Notes: generated by a model not told the origin, from the sequence alone. A stretch of 50,535 nt of DNA from Akkermansia muciniphila (GCA_945883495.1 CAMCXS010000043.1:1-50535), one strand, 5' to 3'. Shown: positions 31,621 through 40,373, counted from the first letter of the stretch. Program-made: numbers and translations.

Positions 31621-32811
31621 ATGACCGACCCGGCTCCTCCCCACTCCGTCCAGGACCCTACGGATGCATCCCCGCTGCGTCTGGCATGTCCCGCCTGTTC
31701 CCGGGAATTGACCCTGGATTCCGCGCACCTTGGGGTGCAGGGCTTCTGTCCAGAGTGCCAAATCCCGATTATCGCCAAGCCTGGCCCTACCGGCGACATC
31801 GGCGTACAGAGGCTCGACCAAACGCCAGCGCTGCCCGACGCGGCCGCATCCCGTCCCCTCCCCCGCCGAGGCCCGTCCCTGTTCCTCATCGGTTTCGCGG
31901 TGTTTGCCCTGATCGTCGCCCTGCTTGCCGCCGCCGCGGTCTCCCTGCGCCGCTCCGGACGCCTGTTTGAATTCGCCAGACCTGTGCGCATCATTCCGGA
32001 GCTCGTTCCGGTGGCTTCGGCGCCCATGGAGATCACCGCCCCGGGCGCTCTCCAGGTCCCGCCCCGGCTGGAAATGCCAGCCCAACCGGAGTTACTTCCG
32101 GAGTCTGAAGTCATCCCGAGAACGGAGGCAGAAACCGAGCTGCCCACTGCTCCTGCGCCCGCACCCGATCCCTCGCGCGAGGCCCGGCTTGCCTCAGCCG
32201 CCGAGAAAGCCCTGCTCGCGTTCATGTCCGCCGAGCGGCCTTGGGAAAAGCTCATCCACGTCTTGGAACCAGAGGAGGATCTGCTCTCGATCCTTGACTT
32301 CAAGAAACTCGATCCCATCGCCTCCCAGGCTCCGATCCGGGAACTGGAGACGTTTTATGTCGAACCCGAAAAGCGTTGGATCAGCCTGGCGACTCTCCCC
32401 GAAAAGGATGGTTCGCTGCACACCCTCTGCGTCGTCCACCAAAGCGAGGACGGAACCGCCAAACTCGACTTCTCCCTCTACTGGCAGAACCGTTCCGATA
32501 TCCTCCTCCCGTTTGTCGAGGGGGAACCCAAGGCTAAACCGCTGATCGTGCGGGCGGAGCTGCGGCGCTTGCCCGCTGAAACGCCGGGCTCGGAATTGCG
32601 TCTATCGATCGGCCAAGCCTACGCCAGCTTCGCGCCGGTCGAAATTTCCGTTCCCGCAGCCTTGCCGATCGCGGCGGAGCTCGCCGCCCGGCCGGGGATC
32701 GATACCCCCACGGCCGCCATCGTGGAACTCGTCTGGAGCACGGGCGAAAGCCAACCCACTCCCACGATCAGCCGCATCGTTCAGTGGGGCCTTTGGGGTG
32801 CCGAAGGCTGA
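31621..32811 (+). CDS. Zinc-ribbon membrane protein, unknown
   Basis: A 396-residue protein. A zinc ribbon with CPAC (about residue 23) and CPEC about 16 residues later sits at the N-terminus on the cytoplasmic side. A Pro-rich linker is followed by one span near residue 80 (SLFLIGFAVFALIVALLAAAA) and a Pro/Glu-rich linker. The rest is a mixed alpha/beta periplasmic domain (about 190-390) with RELETFYVEPEKRWISLATL and LRLSIGQAYASFAPVEI. Zinc-ribbon plus one span plus unknown domain is a common Verrucomicrobia design; no function is assigned. The last 31 bases overlap the convergent alkB-like gene. Confidence 0.7.
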   Translation: MTDPAPPHSVQDPTDASPLRLACPACSRELTLDSAHLGVQGFCPECQIPIIAKPGPTGDIGVQRLDQTPALPDAAASRPLPRRGPSLFLIGFAVFALIVALLAAAAVSLRRSGRLFEFARPVRIIPELVPVASAPMEITAPGALQVPPRLEMPAQPELLPESEVIPRTEAETELPTAPAPAPDPSREARLASAAEKALLAFMSAERPWEKLIHVLEPEEDLLSILDFKKLDPIASQAPIRELETFYVEPEKRWISLATLPEKDGSLHTLCVVHQSEDGTAKLDFSLYWQNRSDILLPFVEGEPKAKPLIVRAELRRLPAETPGSELRLSIGQAYASFAPVEISVPAALPIAAELAARPGIDTPTAAIVELVWSTGESQPTPTISRIVQWGLWGAEG

Positions 32812-33386
32812 ATCAGCCGGAAGGTCAGGTTCACCCGGGGCGCCTCCACCCGCGTCGTCTTGGGAAGGCAATGCAGCCAATGGGTCTGCGTGGCACCCGC
32901 CATCACCAGGAGGCTGCCATGCTCCAACTCCACCGCCACCGTCTCCGCAGGTCGCTTCTTGTGTTTGAAGCGGAACCGCCGTTGCGCCCCAAAACTCAGG
33001 GACGCGATCGCTGACTCCCGGACGATCTCCGGTTCGTCATCGCTGTGCCAAGCCATTCCTTCGCGGCCGTGATGGTAGAGATTGAGCAGGCAGGAATTGA
33101 ACGACGCGCCGGTCCGCTCTTCGGCCAGCGCTTTCAAGTCAAGCAGCACCGGAGTCCACGGCAGCGCCTCTTTGGTCGTCCCGGAATACCGGTAGTCGCA
33201 ACCCGGATCGCCATGCCAAGCTACTTGCCTCGCCGTGACGATCCGTTTGCCGAACAGCACCATCTCATCGTGCCGCCACGCGATGGTTTGCAGCAGTCGG
33301 TCCAGGTAGCGATCCGCTTCCGCTTCCGGAAGCACCGCCCCGAGATAAAAAGCTTCGCCGTCGCACGGCAGCAGATTTGAACTCAC
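32781..33386 (-). CDS. AlkB-family 2-oxoglutarate/Fe(II) DNA dioxygenase
   Basis: A 201-residue enzyme that removes alkyl groups from DNA bases, closest to the ALKBH2/3-like short bacterial branch. Fe ligands are H114-x-D116 (MAWHSDDE) and H172 (WLHCLPK); the 2-oxoglutarate contact is R184-x5-R190 (RVNLTFR). NSCLLNLYHHGREG and SFGAQRRFRF are family blocks. The GTG start at 33386 is chosen because it overlaps the stop of ogt (GTGA, 33383-33386) and gives normal length. Last gene of a coupled operon; together with Ogt it covers two kinds of alkylation damage. Confidence 0.9.
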   Translation of the reverse strand: MSSNLLPCDGEAFYLGAVLPEAEADRYLDRLLQTIAWRHDEMVLFGKRIVTARQVAWHGDPGCDYRYSGTTKEALPWTPVLLDLKALAEERTGASFNSCLLNLYHHGREGMAWHSDDEPEIVRESAIASLSFGAQRRFRFKHKKRPAETVAVELEHGSLLVMAGATQTHWLHCLPKTTRVEAPRVNLTFRLIQPSAPQRPH

Positions 33387-33901
33387 AACGGCAATACGCA
33401 CGACTCCCGGGCCAGGAGCGCCGCTTTGCGATCCACTCCCCAGCGGTACCCCGTAAGCTTCCCGTTTCGCCCAATTACCCGATGGCACGGAATCACCACC
33501 GCCAAGGGATTGGCTCCACACGCGGCGGCGACGGCCCGGACGGCCGATGGCAGGCCGAGTTGCGCGGCCAAATCGCTATAGGAGATCGTCTCCCCCGCCG
33601 GCACGTGGCGCAACGCCTCCCAAACCCGGTGTTGAAACTCCGTCCCGCGCGGATCGAGCGGCAATTCCAAACGCCCATCGGGCTCTTCCAGAAACGCCAC
33701 GACTTGCGCGACCCGGCTGTCCCCCGGCGCAGCAATCAGTTCAATTCCCCGGAAGCGATGTTCCAAATCCGCCTGCAATGCTGCGGCATCATCCCCCAGC
33801 AGAATGGCGCACAATCCGCGTTCGGACCACGCCGCCAGGACCGTTCCCATCGCTCCCGCGCTGCGGCCAGCCGCATACCAGAGGCACCCGCTTGGTTTCA
33901 T
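33383..33901 (-). CDS. ogt: Methylated-DNA-protein-cysteine methyltransferase
   Basis: A 172-residue suicide enzyme that transfers the alkyl group from O6-alkylguanine to its own Cys. The active-site block is NPLAVVIPC139HRVIG with the following GYRWGVDRK. GTEFQHRVWEALRHVPAGET and YSDLAAQLGLPSAVRAVAAA are the DNA-binding helix region. It lacks the Ada methylphosphotriester domain, so it is the Ogt/MGMT type. The ATG overlaps the stop of the SdpI-like gene (ATGA, 33898-33901) and its stop overlaps the alkB-like start. Confidence 0.95.
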   Translation of the reverse strand: MKPSGCLWYAAGRSAGAMGTVLAAWSERGLCAILLGDDAAALQADLEHRFRGIELIAAPGDSRVAQVVAFLEEPDGRLELPLDPRGTEFQHRVWEALRHVPAGETISYSDLAAQLGLPSAVRAVAAACGANPLAVVIPCHRVIGRNGKLTGYRWGVDRKAALLARESCVLPL

Positions 33902-34434
33902 GAAGTGGACCCTACGGCCACCTTGGCCCGGCGCAAGGACTGGAACAGCCCCCAAATGAGCACCCCAATTCCGGTGAGGAAAATGCCCGTCTGCCACATC
34001 ATGGCTCCACCGTTGAGCCGTGGTGGCGACAGCTGGTTCGCGGCGAGAATCACGGAGTGCAGAGTGCCCAGGAAGATCAGGTGCATCGCGGCCAACAGCC
34101 AGGACCAGCGCGCAAAGATCCGGCACGCCTCTGGATAATTCCGCGGGTCCCGCCAGAACTTGGCGTCAGGCACGTTGAGCGTGTTTGGAGGGAAAAACCG
34201 GAACGAGTGGAGCAGCGCGACCAAAAACGCGGAGACTCCCAGACCGGTCCCGATGAGGAAACCCACGTGTCCCTCCCGGCTCATCCAGCCGTTGGCCTCG
34301 CCTTGGGCATTGAAGTGCGTGGCGACGCGGTCCGGCAATTGCGGCGCGGACTGCCACACACTCCCGGCAAAAATCACCGCCGTCACGGCAAAGAGAATCT
34401 GCGGAACGGGAAAGCGCGGAGACGAGGCGAACAT
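33898..34434 (-). CDS. SdpI/DUF1648-like membrane protein
   Basis: A 178-residue membrane protein with about four spans (FPVPQILFAVTAVIFAGSVW; GFLIGTGLGVSAFLVALLHS; WLLAAMHLIFLGTLHSVILA; TGIFLTGIGVLIWGLFQSL). LPDRVATHFNAQGEANGW is the DUF1648 signature, found in SdpI-type immunity proteins and related regulators. Role here unknown. The ATG lies 32 bases after the upstream gene's stop and its own stop overlaps ogt. Confidence 0.8.
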   Translation of the reverse strand: MFASSPRFPVPQILFAVTAVIFAGSVWQSAPQLPDRVATHFNAQGEANGWMSREGHVGFLIGTGLGVSAFLVALLHSFRFFPPNTLNVPDAKFWRDPRNYPEACRIFARWSWLLAAMHLIFLGTLHSVILAANQLSPPRLNGGAMMWQTGIFLTGIGVLIWGLFQSLRRAKVAVGSTS

Positions 34435-34466
34435 GGCGATTCGAGCCTCGCACAAACCCGGCAGGA

Positions 34467-35186
34467 CTACGATGCTAAAGAAAGCGTGTCCTCCGCCCAA
34501 TTCCGGACGCTGAGGACGTTGCGCCACCATTGCGCCACGAAGGCCCACGGCTCGATCCCAGGTGAGGCAAGCAGGACCAGGGCCGCCAGGACGAGAACGT
34601 TCACCAGGACGATCCACACCAAGGAAAAGAAGCGCCCATTGCGCGCCAAATCAGACTGCGCTTCCCACAACATGCACGCCGTGAAGATGACGTGGAATCC
34701 CCAGGTGTATCCCAACGCGGCATAGAAAATCCACTCCCCCGCCGTCCCCAAATCCACCAACGCGCCCAGCCCAAAGAAGACGCCGGCCACGAGGACGGAA
34801 TAAAATGGGAAGACATAGGGCGAGAGCGAGATCAGATGATTCGTTTTCGATGCCAAGACGTGCCCGCCCCGGCTCGTCACCTCCGGCCACGCCAAGATCC
34901 GGCCACCGCAAAGAATCGTGAAAATCACGTGGGTCCACTCGTGGGCAAACACGTAGAGCCACGAAAGCGCCGGCCCGCGTAATCCCGCGAAGGTGATCGT
35001 CCACAGCAGCAGACCGACGTGAAACCACCACACCGGTGGGGAACTCCAAAACTCGCCCCGCACCGTGGCCGCCGCCACCGTTTGCCCAAATGTCCAGAGC
35101 GTGATCCAGAGCACCGGCACCAGCAACAGGCCGGACCCGATGCTCAGCCAAGCCGGGGGCATTCCGGTCGCGTGCCGCCGTTCCAT
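34467..35186 (-). CDS. Membrane metalloprotease-like protein (HEWTH motif)
   Basis: A 239-residue protein with about six spans and the zinc-protease motif H-E-W-T-H (WLYVFAHEWTHVIFTILCGG) inside the membrane, as in M50 site-2 proteases. The third ligand (usually D in an LDG/PDG motif) is not obvious; the stretch FFGLGALVDLG is a weak candidate. It may be an active intramembrane protease or a degenerate relative. Start: ATG at 35186, preceded in frame by GTG at 35189. It begins about 9 bases after the stop of efp, so the two share a transcript. Confidence 0.65.
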   Translation of the reverse strand: MERRHATGMPPAWLSIGSGLLLVPVLWITLWTFGQTVAAATVRGEFWSSPPVWWFHVGLLLWTITFAGLRGPALSWLYVFAHEWTHVIFTILCGGRILAWPEVTSRGGHVLASKTNHLISLSPYVFPFYSVLVAGVFFGLGALVDLGTAGEWIFYAALGYTWGFHVIFTACMLWEAQSDLARNGRFFSLVWIVLVNVLVLAALVLLASPGIEPWAFVAQWWRNVLSVRNWAEDTLSLAS

Positions 35187-35195
35187 CACCGCGGG

Positions 35196-35756
35196 TTAGG
35201 CCCGGGACATATACTTCTTCGTCTCCGTGCTGATCTTGAGCACGTCACCTTCCTTGACGAAAAGCGGGACTTGGACTTCGAGCCCGGTCTCGAGCTTGGC
35301 CGGTTTGGTCGGGTTGTTCGCGGTGTCCCCCTTCATCCCTTCCGCCGCCTCGACGACTTTCAATTCCACTGACGAAGGCAATTCCACGCTCACCGGCTTG
35401 TCTTCGACGTAGAGGATGTCGCATGCGAGGTTTTCAGTGAGCAACTGCTCGTTCCCCTCCAGCAAAACCGGGTTGAGCGTGGTCATCTCAAACGTCGTTG
35501 GGTCCATAAAGTGGAAGCCCTCGCCATCGGCGTAATTGAATTCCAAGGTGACGCGCTCAAAGCTAAGCACGTCCACTTTGTCGGAGCTGGCGAACCGGAT
35601 GTCCTTGGTCCGGCCGGACGCAAACGAGCGGATCGTGGCCATCACCAGGGCGTTGCCTTTGCCCGGGGTCCGGTGTTCCAGGTTGATGACCAGGCCCTGT
35701 TCCCCTTTGTACTCAATACACTGTCCCTTTTTCAGCTGGGTTGCGACGACTGCCAT
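35196..35756 (-). CDS. efp: Translation elongation factor P
   Basis: A 186-residue, three-domain beta-barrel factor that rescues ribosomes stalled at proline runs. The tip loop carries K33 in TPGKGNA (equivalent to the modified Lys34 of E. coli), and the C-terminal block FVKEGDVLKISTETKKYMSR is diagnostic. No EpmA/EpmB gene is in the window, so the modification route is unknown. First gene of a five-gene operon; several proteins encoded here are Pro-rich, consistent with a need for EF-P. Confidence 0.97.
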   Translation of the reverse strand: MAVVATQLKKGQCIEYKGEQGLVINLEHRTPGKGNALVMATIRSFASGRTKDIRFASSDKVDVLSFERVTLEFNYADGEGFHFMDPTTFEMTTLNPVLLEGNEQLLTENLACDILYVEDKPVSVELPSSVELKVVEAAEGMKGDTANNPTKPAKLETGLEVQVPLFVKEGDVLKISTETKKYMSRA

Positions 35757-35848
35757 GTGACGAAAACGCGTTCGGTAGGTGGTTTGTAAATTCCGGATTC
35801 AGCGGGAGTCCCTCGACAGGCGGGCGCTCCACGTGTATTCAGCCTGCG

Positions 35849-37018
35849 ATGCCGCCAAAGCCTGTGGTCGCCAGCTACTGCGTGACGTTCCTCGCTCCCG
35901 AGATGCTGCACGTGTACCGGCAGATCCGCGGTTTGCAACAGTTTCAACCCGTGGTGCTCACCGAGAAGTGGATTCACCGGGACCGCTTCCCCTTCGATCC
36001 CACCCGGGTCGAGGTCATCCGCCGTGCCCAGCTCCGCGCCTTGCGGCGGATCTGGTTCAAACAAATCGTCGACCGCCCCATCACCGTTTCCCCGGGTCAA
36101 GTGACCGCGATCGAGCGGGTTTTGCGCAACCACGAGGCCCGGATCCTCCACGTCTACTTCGGCCATATCGGCCTTTATCTGCTGCCGCTCTTGCGGAAAC
36201 GGATCCTCCCCACCGTCGTCTCGTTCCACGGTGCCGATGCCGGGGTCGATCGCGAACGCCCACACCATCAGCAAGCCATGGCGGAGCTGTTTCAAGTCGC
36301 CGACCGCATTCTCGTGCGTTCCGAAGCCCTCGCCGAGGAGCTCCGCAAAGCCGGGTGCCCAGAAGCCAAAATCCGGCTGAACCGCACCGGGATCCCCATG
36401 GAAGATTGGCCGCTCGTGAGCCGGGAGATGCCGGCAAATGGCGCTTGGCGCATCCTCCAAGCCTGCCGTTTGATCGAAAAGAAAGGTCTCGATCTCTCCC
36501 TGCGCGCCTTCGCCCAGCTCCATCGCGATCATCCCGCCGCGCGCTTCGTCCTCGCCGGAGAAGGCCCCTTGCAAGCCAGCCTCGAAGCCTTGGCCCGGGA
36601 ACTTGGGATCCAAGACGCCGTCGAGTTCCGCGGCTTCCTTGATGAACCGGACCTCCGCGCCGAGATGAACCGCGCCCACCTCTTCCTGCACCCCAGCCGG
36701 ACCGGAAGTGACGGCAACCAAGAAGGCGTCCCCAATTCCATGCTCGAAGCCATGGCAACGGGCCTTCCGGTGCTCGCCACCCGCCACGGCGGAATTCCCG
36801 AAGCCGTGACGGACGGAGTCAGTGGCCTCCTCGTCCCTGAAAACGACGGTCCGGCGCTCACGGCGGCTTTGCGGCGGTTGGTAGAGGATCCCGATTTCGT
36901 CTGGAGGCTCGGAGCCGCTGGAAGAAGCGCGGTGGCGGAAACCTTCAGCTCCGCCGCGCGGGTGGCGGATCTGGAGCGGATTTATGCGGAGGTGTCGCAG
37001 TGCGGGGCCCCGTCCTGA
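35849..37018 (+). CDS. GT4-family glycosyltransferase
   Basis: A 389-residue GT-B enzyme. The N-terminal acceptor domain contains HVYFGHIGLYLLPLLRKR and VSFHGADAG (the G-A-D loop). The C-terminal donor domain has RILQACRLIEKKGLDLSLRA, then E-x7-E in EGVPNSMLEAMATGLPVLAT and HGGIPEAVTDGVSG, the standard GT4 nucleotide-sugar site. It lacks a membrane span and probably works at the cytoplasmic face of the membrane on a polysaccharide or glycolipid. The ATG at 35849 gives the normal N-terminus. It is divergent from efp with no sugar-pathway neighbours. Confidence 0.9.
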   Translation: MPPKPVVASYCVTFLAPEMLHVYRQIRGLQQFQPVVLTEKWIHRDRFPFDPTRVEVIRRAQLRALRRIWFKQIVDRPITVSPGQVTAIERVLRNHEARILHVYFGHIGLYLLPLLRKRILPTVVSFHGADAGVDRERPHHQQAMAELFQVADRILVRSEALAEELRKAGCPEAKIRLNRTGIPMEDWPLVSREMPANGAWRILQACRLIEKKGLDLSLRAFAQLHRDHPAARFVLAGEGPLQASLEALARELGIQDAVEFRGFLDEPDLRAEMNRAHLFLHPSRTGSDGNQEGVPNSMLEAMATGLPVLATRHGGIPEAVTDGVSGLLVPENDGPALTAALRRLVEDPDFVWRLGAAGRSAVAETFSSAARVADLERIYAEVSQCGAPS

Positions 37019-37050
37019 CCCTTACCTAAACGTTTTGATTGCCCTCCGGT

Positions 37051-37140
37051 CTAGCGGGCCGTGACAGGATAGCCCACGTCGAAGGCAGCCGAAGGCCACC
37101 GCAGGGCTTTGGTCAGAACGCGGGGCGAACCCCGGTCCCC
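37051..37140. repeat. Dispersed repeat shared with the window's right end
   Basis: GCGGGCCGTGACAGGATAGC, then CCACGTCGAAGGCAGCCG and GCAGGGCTTTGGT, correspond to GGCCGGGATAGGATAGCCCA near 50371 and CCAAAGCCCTGC near 50441. I recognise this type as common in PVC genomes. It leads into the second 21-base array. Confidence 0.55.
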
Positions 37141-37258
37141 CAAATCGTCACCCTTCGCGGCGGCGCGCGGAATCTCCAATTCACATGGACCCACGCCGAG
37201 TTCACCCGTTCCGGCTAAGCGCTCCTGAGGCCGCAACGGCAGCTCCATTGTGACGAAG

Positions 37259-37642
37259 ATTACCAGAACTGTCTCACGCGGGAGGTCCGCTGCCACTGGC
37301 GAGACAACCGCTGTCCCCAACGGGACCACGCCTGTCCCAAACGCTAGAGCCGTCGTCCACAACGAGACAACCACCGCCCCCAAAGGGACCACGCTTGTCC
37401 CATACGCTAGAACCGCCGTCCGCAACGAGACAACGGCCGTCCCCAAAGGGACCACGCTTGTCCCAAACGCTAGAACCGCCGTCCCCAACGAGACAACGGC
37501 CGCCAGCAAAGCCAAAACCGCTGCACCCATCGATAAATCGCCAACACCACGCGATAAATCCCGACCACCGACGAAGAAATCGCGAACACCAGCCGCCAAA
37601 TCGCGAACACCCATAAACAAATCAAAAGACAAATGGCTAGGG
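37259..37642 (+). repeat. 21-base tandem array, about 18 units, with 63-base higher-order period
   Basis: Unit starts are exactly 21 bases apart from 37301 to 37616: GAGACA, GGGACC and GCTAGA repeated in order (37301, 37322, 37343; 37364, 37385, 37406; 37427, 37448, 37469), then GAGACA 37490, GCCAAA 37511, GATAAA 37532 and 37553, AAGAAA 37574, GCCAAA 37595, AACAAA 37616. Two weaker units precede (37259, 37280). The three-unit block makes a 63-base period in the left half; the right half drifts to Lys/Thr/Pro-coding words. The interiors vary. The words GCTAGA and GATAAATCG also open units in the array at 3869-4182. Confidence 0.8.
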
Positions 37643-38090
37643 TGCGTCGTACTCGCGTGAGGAAAAAAGCCCTAGAGCGGCTGCGACCTCCCTGGTGATT
37701 GTGCCCGCGGTTCAGCTTTGCTCCTGATCGCGCAGCATCTGACGGAGGCGTTGAAGCCTACTTTGGCGGGACTACCAATCGCGGTAGCGAACCAAATTCA
37801 GGCGAAGCCTTACCGGGAGAGCCCGGCGCAGCCGGGATAGCTGATCCGGCAAACCTGGGGAGTGGATCCGATGGAATGCCCCTGCTGCACGCCACGATGA
37901 CGGACGCGGGCAAAATGCGGCGCCGGTGATGGCGGTGCTCAATGCGTTGCGGGCATCATTGACGCCGAGGGTACTGACGGATTCGTGACGAGCAGAGGAG
38001 TTGAACGTACGGCAAATCCGTACGAGCAACTATGCGGATCCCTCATTGCGGGATAGGCTGACCACGTCAAAGTGTGGCCGCTATCCAACG
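37643..38090. other. Intergenic stretch, leader of the kinase gene
   Basis: No gene is supported. A short hairpin (CCCGGC-GCA-GCCGGG, about 37822-37836) is present. An in-frame TTG at 38001 could extend the kinase N-terminus by 30 residues, but its AGAGGAG is too close (no spacer), so the ATG at 38091 is preferred. Confidence 0.4.
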
Positions 38091-40373
38091 ATGATTGCCT
38101 TCAAATTGCCAGGAGTCACACGTTTATGGGTTCGTGGGGCCTCAACTGTCGCGGTGATTACCGGACCCTCCAGCTTAGGGCCTTGGGCAGCAGGGGCGGC
38201 CCTGAGAGGGGCGCTCTGCTTGATTTTGACGGGTGGAGCCTTGTGGGCATTGGCGGGAGCCGCAGGAACGCACACGCGGACGCTCAGTCGCTCCCGGATT
38301 TGGGCGGGAAGGTTTCTTGCTGGCCTGATCGTGGTGTTGGGGGGCTCGCTGGTGCGGGGGAACCCGTGCGGCTCCATGTTCGCACCGGGCCCCGCGGGTT
38401 CGGGATGCCACTGCCTTCCGGAGCCATTGATCCTGGTGCTGCTGGGACTCGGACTGATCGCCGGGAGCATGACTGGCTGGCAGCGTGCGGCGTTTTGGTG
38501 CGGTGTGGCAGCCTTAATGATCACGGCGGCTCCGGTGGTGGGCGGATTTTGCCACGGCTTTCCCCTGTGCCTGACTTCCTGTGAGAAGGGAATCGTTTGG
38601 CCCTCGGTCATCGCGTTTGGAGCGCTGAGCATAGCGCTGATTTTGTCGACGGGCGCCAAGACAAGTTGGAGCCTGATTAACCCTCAGCCCGATCCAGGCG
38701 GGGCCCTGCTGCGCCGGTTGCTTCCAGCAGCCCTGCTGCTTCCAATGCTGGTGCGCGGCATGGAGCGTGGCGCGGAAGTGACCGGGCTCGCCGATGTGGA
38801 TACCGCCCGGGGGCTTGGGGTGATCCTGCTGACAGTTTGCCTGGTGGTGATGCTGTGGAAAAGCGCCTTCCGGATCAGCGAGCACAGCAGGAGTCTGCGG
38901 GAGAGCGAGGAACGGTTGCGTCTCCAAAGACAACGAATGCCGATCGGCTGCTTGGTGTTCGATGCCGAGAACCGCTTCAGCCAACTCAATCCGGCGGCCG
39001 AGGCGATCTTCGGATACGCGGAATCCGAGCTGCTGGGAGGGCACGCGAATCTGATCGTGCCGGAACCGGCGAGGGAGCACGTCGATGAGGTGATGCGGCG
39101 CTTGGCGGAGGGCGACATGAAGGCGCACAGTATCAACGAGAATGTGCGAAAGGACGGGCAGTTGATCACTTGCGAGTGGACGAATACGCCCCTGCGAGAT
39201 CCTGCGGGCCATTATCTTGGGATTCTGTCAATGGTCCAGGACGTCACGGCACGGCGTGAGTCCGAAGAGGCGCTGCGCTTGACGCGAGAGCGCTTGGAAA
39301 CCGCGTTGATCGCATCCCAGGTGGTGGTCTTTCAGCAGGACCTGGATCTGCGTTACACCTGGATTCACAATCCGGCGCTTGGCTACTCCGCCCATCAAGT
39401 GGTCGGACGGCGTGACGTGGACGTTTTCGAGCGGACCGAGGACGCTGCTCGCACGGAGGCGATCAAGCGCGAGGTAATCGCCACGGGGCGCGCCCAACGG
39501 CAAGAGGTGGAGGTCACTCACGGGGGTGAGCCGTTCTTCTACGATCTGGTGGTGCAACCAAGACGCGACGCCGCTGGCCGGACGATAGGGGTGGTCTGCG
39601 CGGCCGTGGACATTACTTCCCGAAAACGGGTCGAGCAACGGCTGGCCGCCTCTCTCCGTGAGTTGCGCGAGGCACAACAAGGGTTGATGCGGCAGGAGCG
39701 CTTGGCCACATTGGGAAACCTGGCGGGCAGCGTGGCTCACGAAATGCGCACCCCTCTTTGCGTGGTGCGCAACAGCACCGTCTTTTTGCAACATGTGCTG
39801 GGAAGCGCGAATGGCGACATCAGCGAGGCGTTGGCGGAGATGGATCGAGCCGTAAGCAGTTGCGATCACATCATCACGGAAATGCTCGATTATGTCCGGG
39901 ATCCACGAGCCGGAGGTGAGAAAACCACGGTGTTTCAAATTCAAGAAGTCATCTCCGTGGCCCTCAGGGGATGTAGCGTGCCGGCATCGGTTCAGCTTCG
40001 CCGGTTGGAGCTTGCGACGGAGCCCTTGCACGTGCGCGCAAATGCCGATCAAGTGATTCGCATTCTCATCAACCTGCTGCAAAATGCCCTGCAATCGATG
40101 CCCGAGGGCGGCCTAATCGAGACCGGGGCCGAACTGGCGGAGGGCAACATGGTGCGCCTCACGGTACGCGATACGGGTTGCGGCATTCCTGCCGAGCAGC
40201 TGGAAAGAATCTTCGAACCGCTCTTCTCGACGAAGATCAAAGGAATCGGCCTCGGGCTGGCGATCGCGCAACGCTACGCCCGGCTCAATGGCGGAGAACT
40301 GAGCGTCGAGAGTGTTGCCGGGGAGGGAACCACGTTCCGGCTGCTTCTTCCGGGCGGATCCGAGATTGCGTAA
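38091..40373 (+). CDS. PAS-domain sensor histidine kinase
   Basis: A 760-residue membrane kinase. The N-terminal sensor has about seven spans (residues 35-270). Two loops between spans are rich in Cys and His: NPCGSMFAPGPAGSGCHCLP (about 93-112) and GGFCHGFPLCLTSCEKG (about 151-167). Two PAS domains follow (about 305-400 and 410-520; each ends in a VQDVTARR/AVDITSRK motif). The HisKA phosphoacceptor is in SVAHEMRTPLCVV. The ATPase has the N box (NLLQNALQSMP), G1 (DTGCGIP) and G2 (GIGLGLAIAQRYARLNGG). No response regulator gene is adjacent. Signal unknown; the Cys clusters could bind metal, heme or report redox state. Confidence 0.9.
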   Translation: MIAFKLPGVTRLWVRGASTVAVITGPSSLGPWAAGAALRGALCLILTGGALWALAGAAGTHTRTLSRSRIWAGRFLAGLIVVLGGSLVRGNPCGSMFAPGPAGSGCHCLPEPLILVLLGLGLIAGSMTGWQRAAFWCGVAALMITAAPVVGGFCHGFPLCLTSCEKGIVWPSVIAFGALSIALILSTGAKTSWSLINPQPDPGGALLRRLLPAALLLPMLVRGMERGAEVTGLADVDTARGLGVILLTVCLVVMLWKSAFRISEHSRSLRESEERLRLQRQRMPIGCLVFDAENRFSQLNPAAEAIFGYAESELLGGHANLIVPEPAREHVDEVMRRLAEGDMKAHSINENVRKDGQLITCEWTNTPLRDPAGHYLGILSMVQDVTARRESEEALRLTRERLETALIASQVVVFQQDLDLRYTWIHNPALGYSAHQVVGRRDVDVFERTEDAARTEAIKREVIATGRAQRQEVEVTHGGEPFFYDLVVQPRRDAAGRTIGVVCAAVDITSRKRVEQRLAASLRELREAQQGLMRQERLATLGNLAGSVAHEMRTPLCVVRNSTVFLQHVLGSANGDISEALAEMDRAVSSCDHIITEMLDYVRDPRAGGEKTTVFQIQEVISVALRGCSVPASVQLRRLELATEPLHVRANADQVIRILINLLQNALQSMPEGGLIETGAELAEGNMVRLTVRDTGCGIPAEQLERIFEPLFSTKIKGIGLGLAIAQRYARLNGGELSVESVAGEGTTFRLLLPGGSEIA

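Noticed and set aside
32781-32811. 31-base overlap of convergent genes as a sign of a wrong gene end
   Set aside because: Both proteins keep family-like or open C-termini there, so a real tail-to-tail overlap is the simpler reading.
37250-37660. 136-residue plus-strand and 193-residue minus-strand frames over the second array
   Set aside because: Both are low-complexity readings of the 21-base units. No signal peptide or ribosome-binding site; recorded as repeat, not gene.
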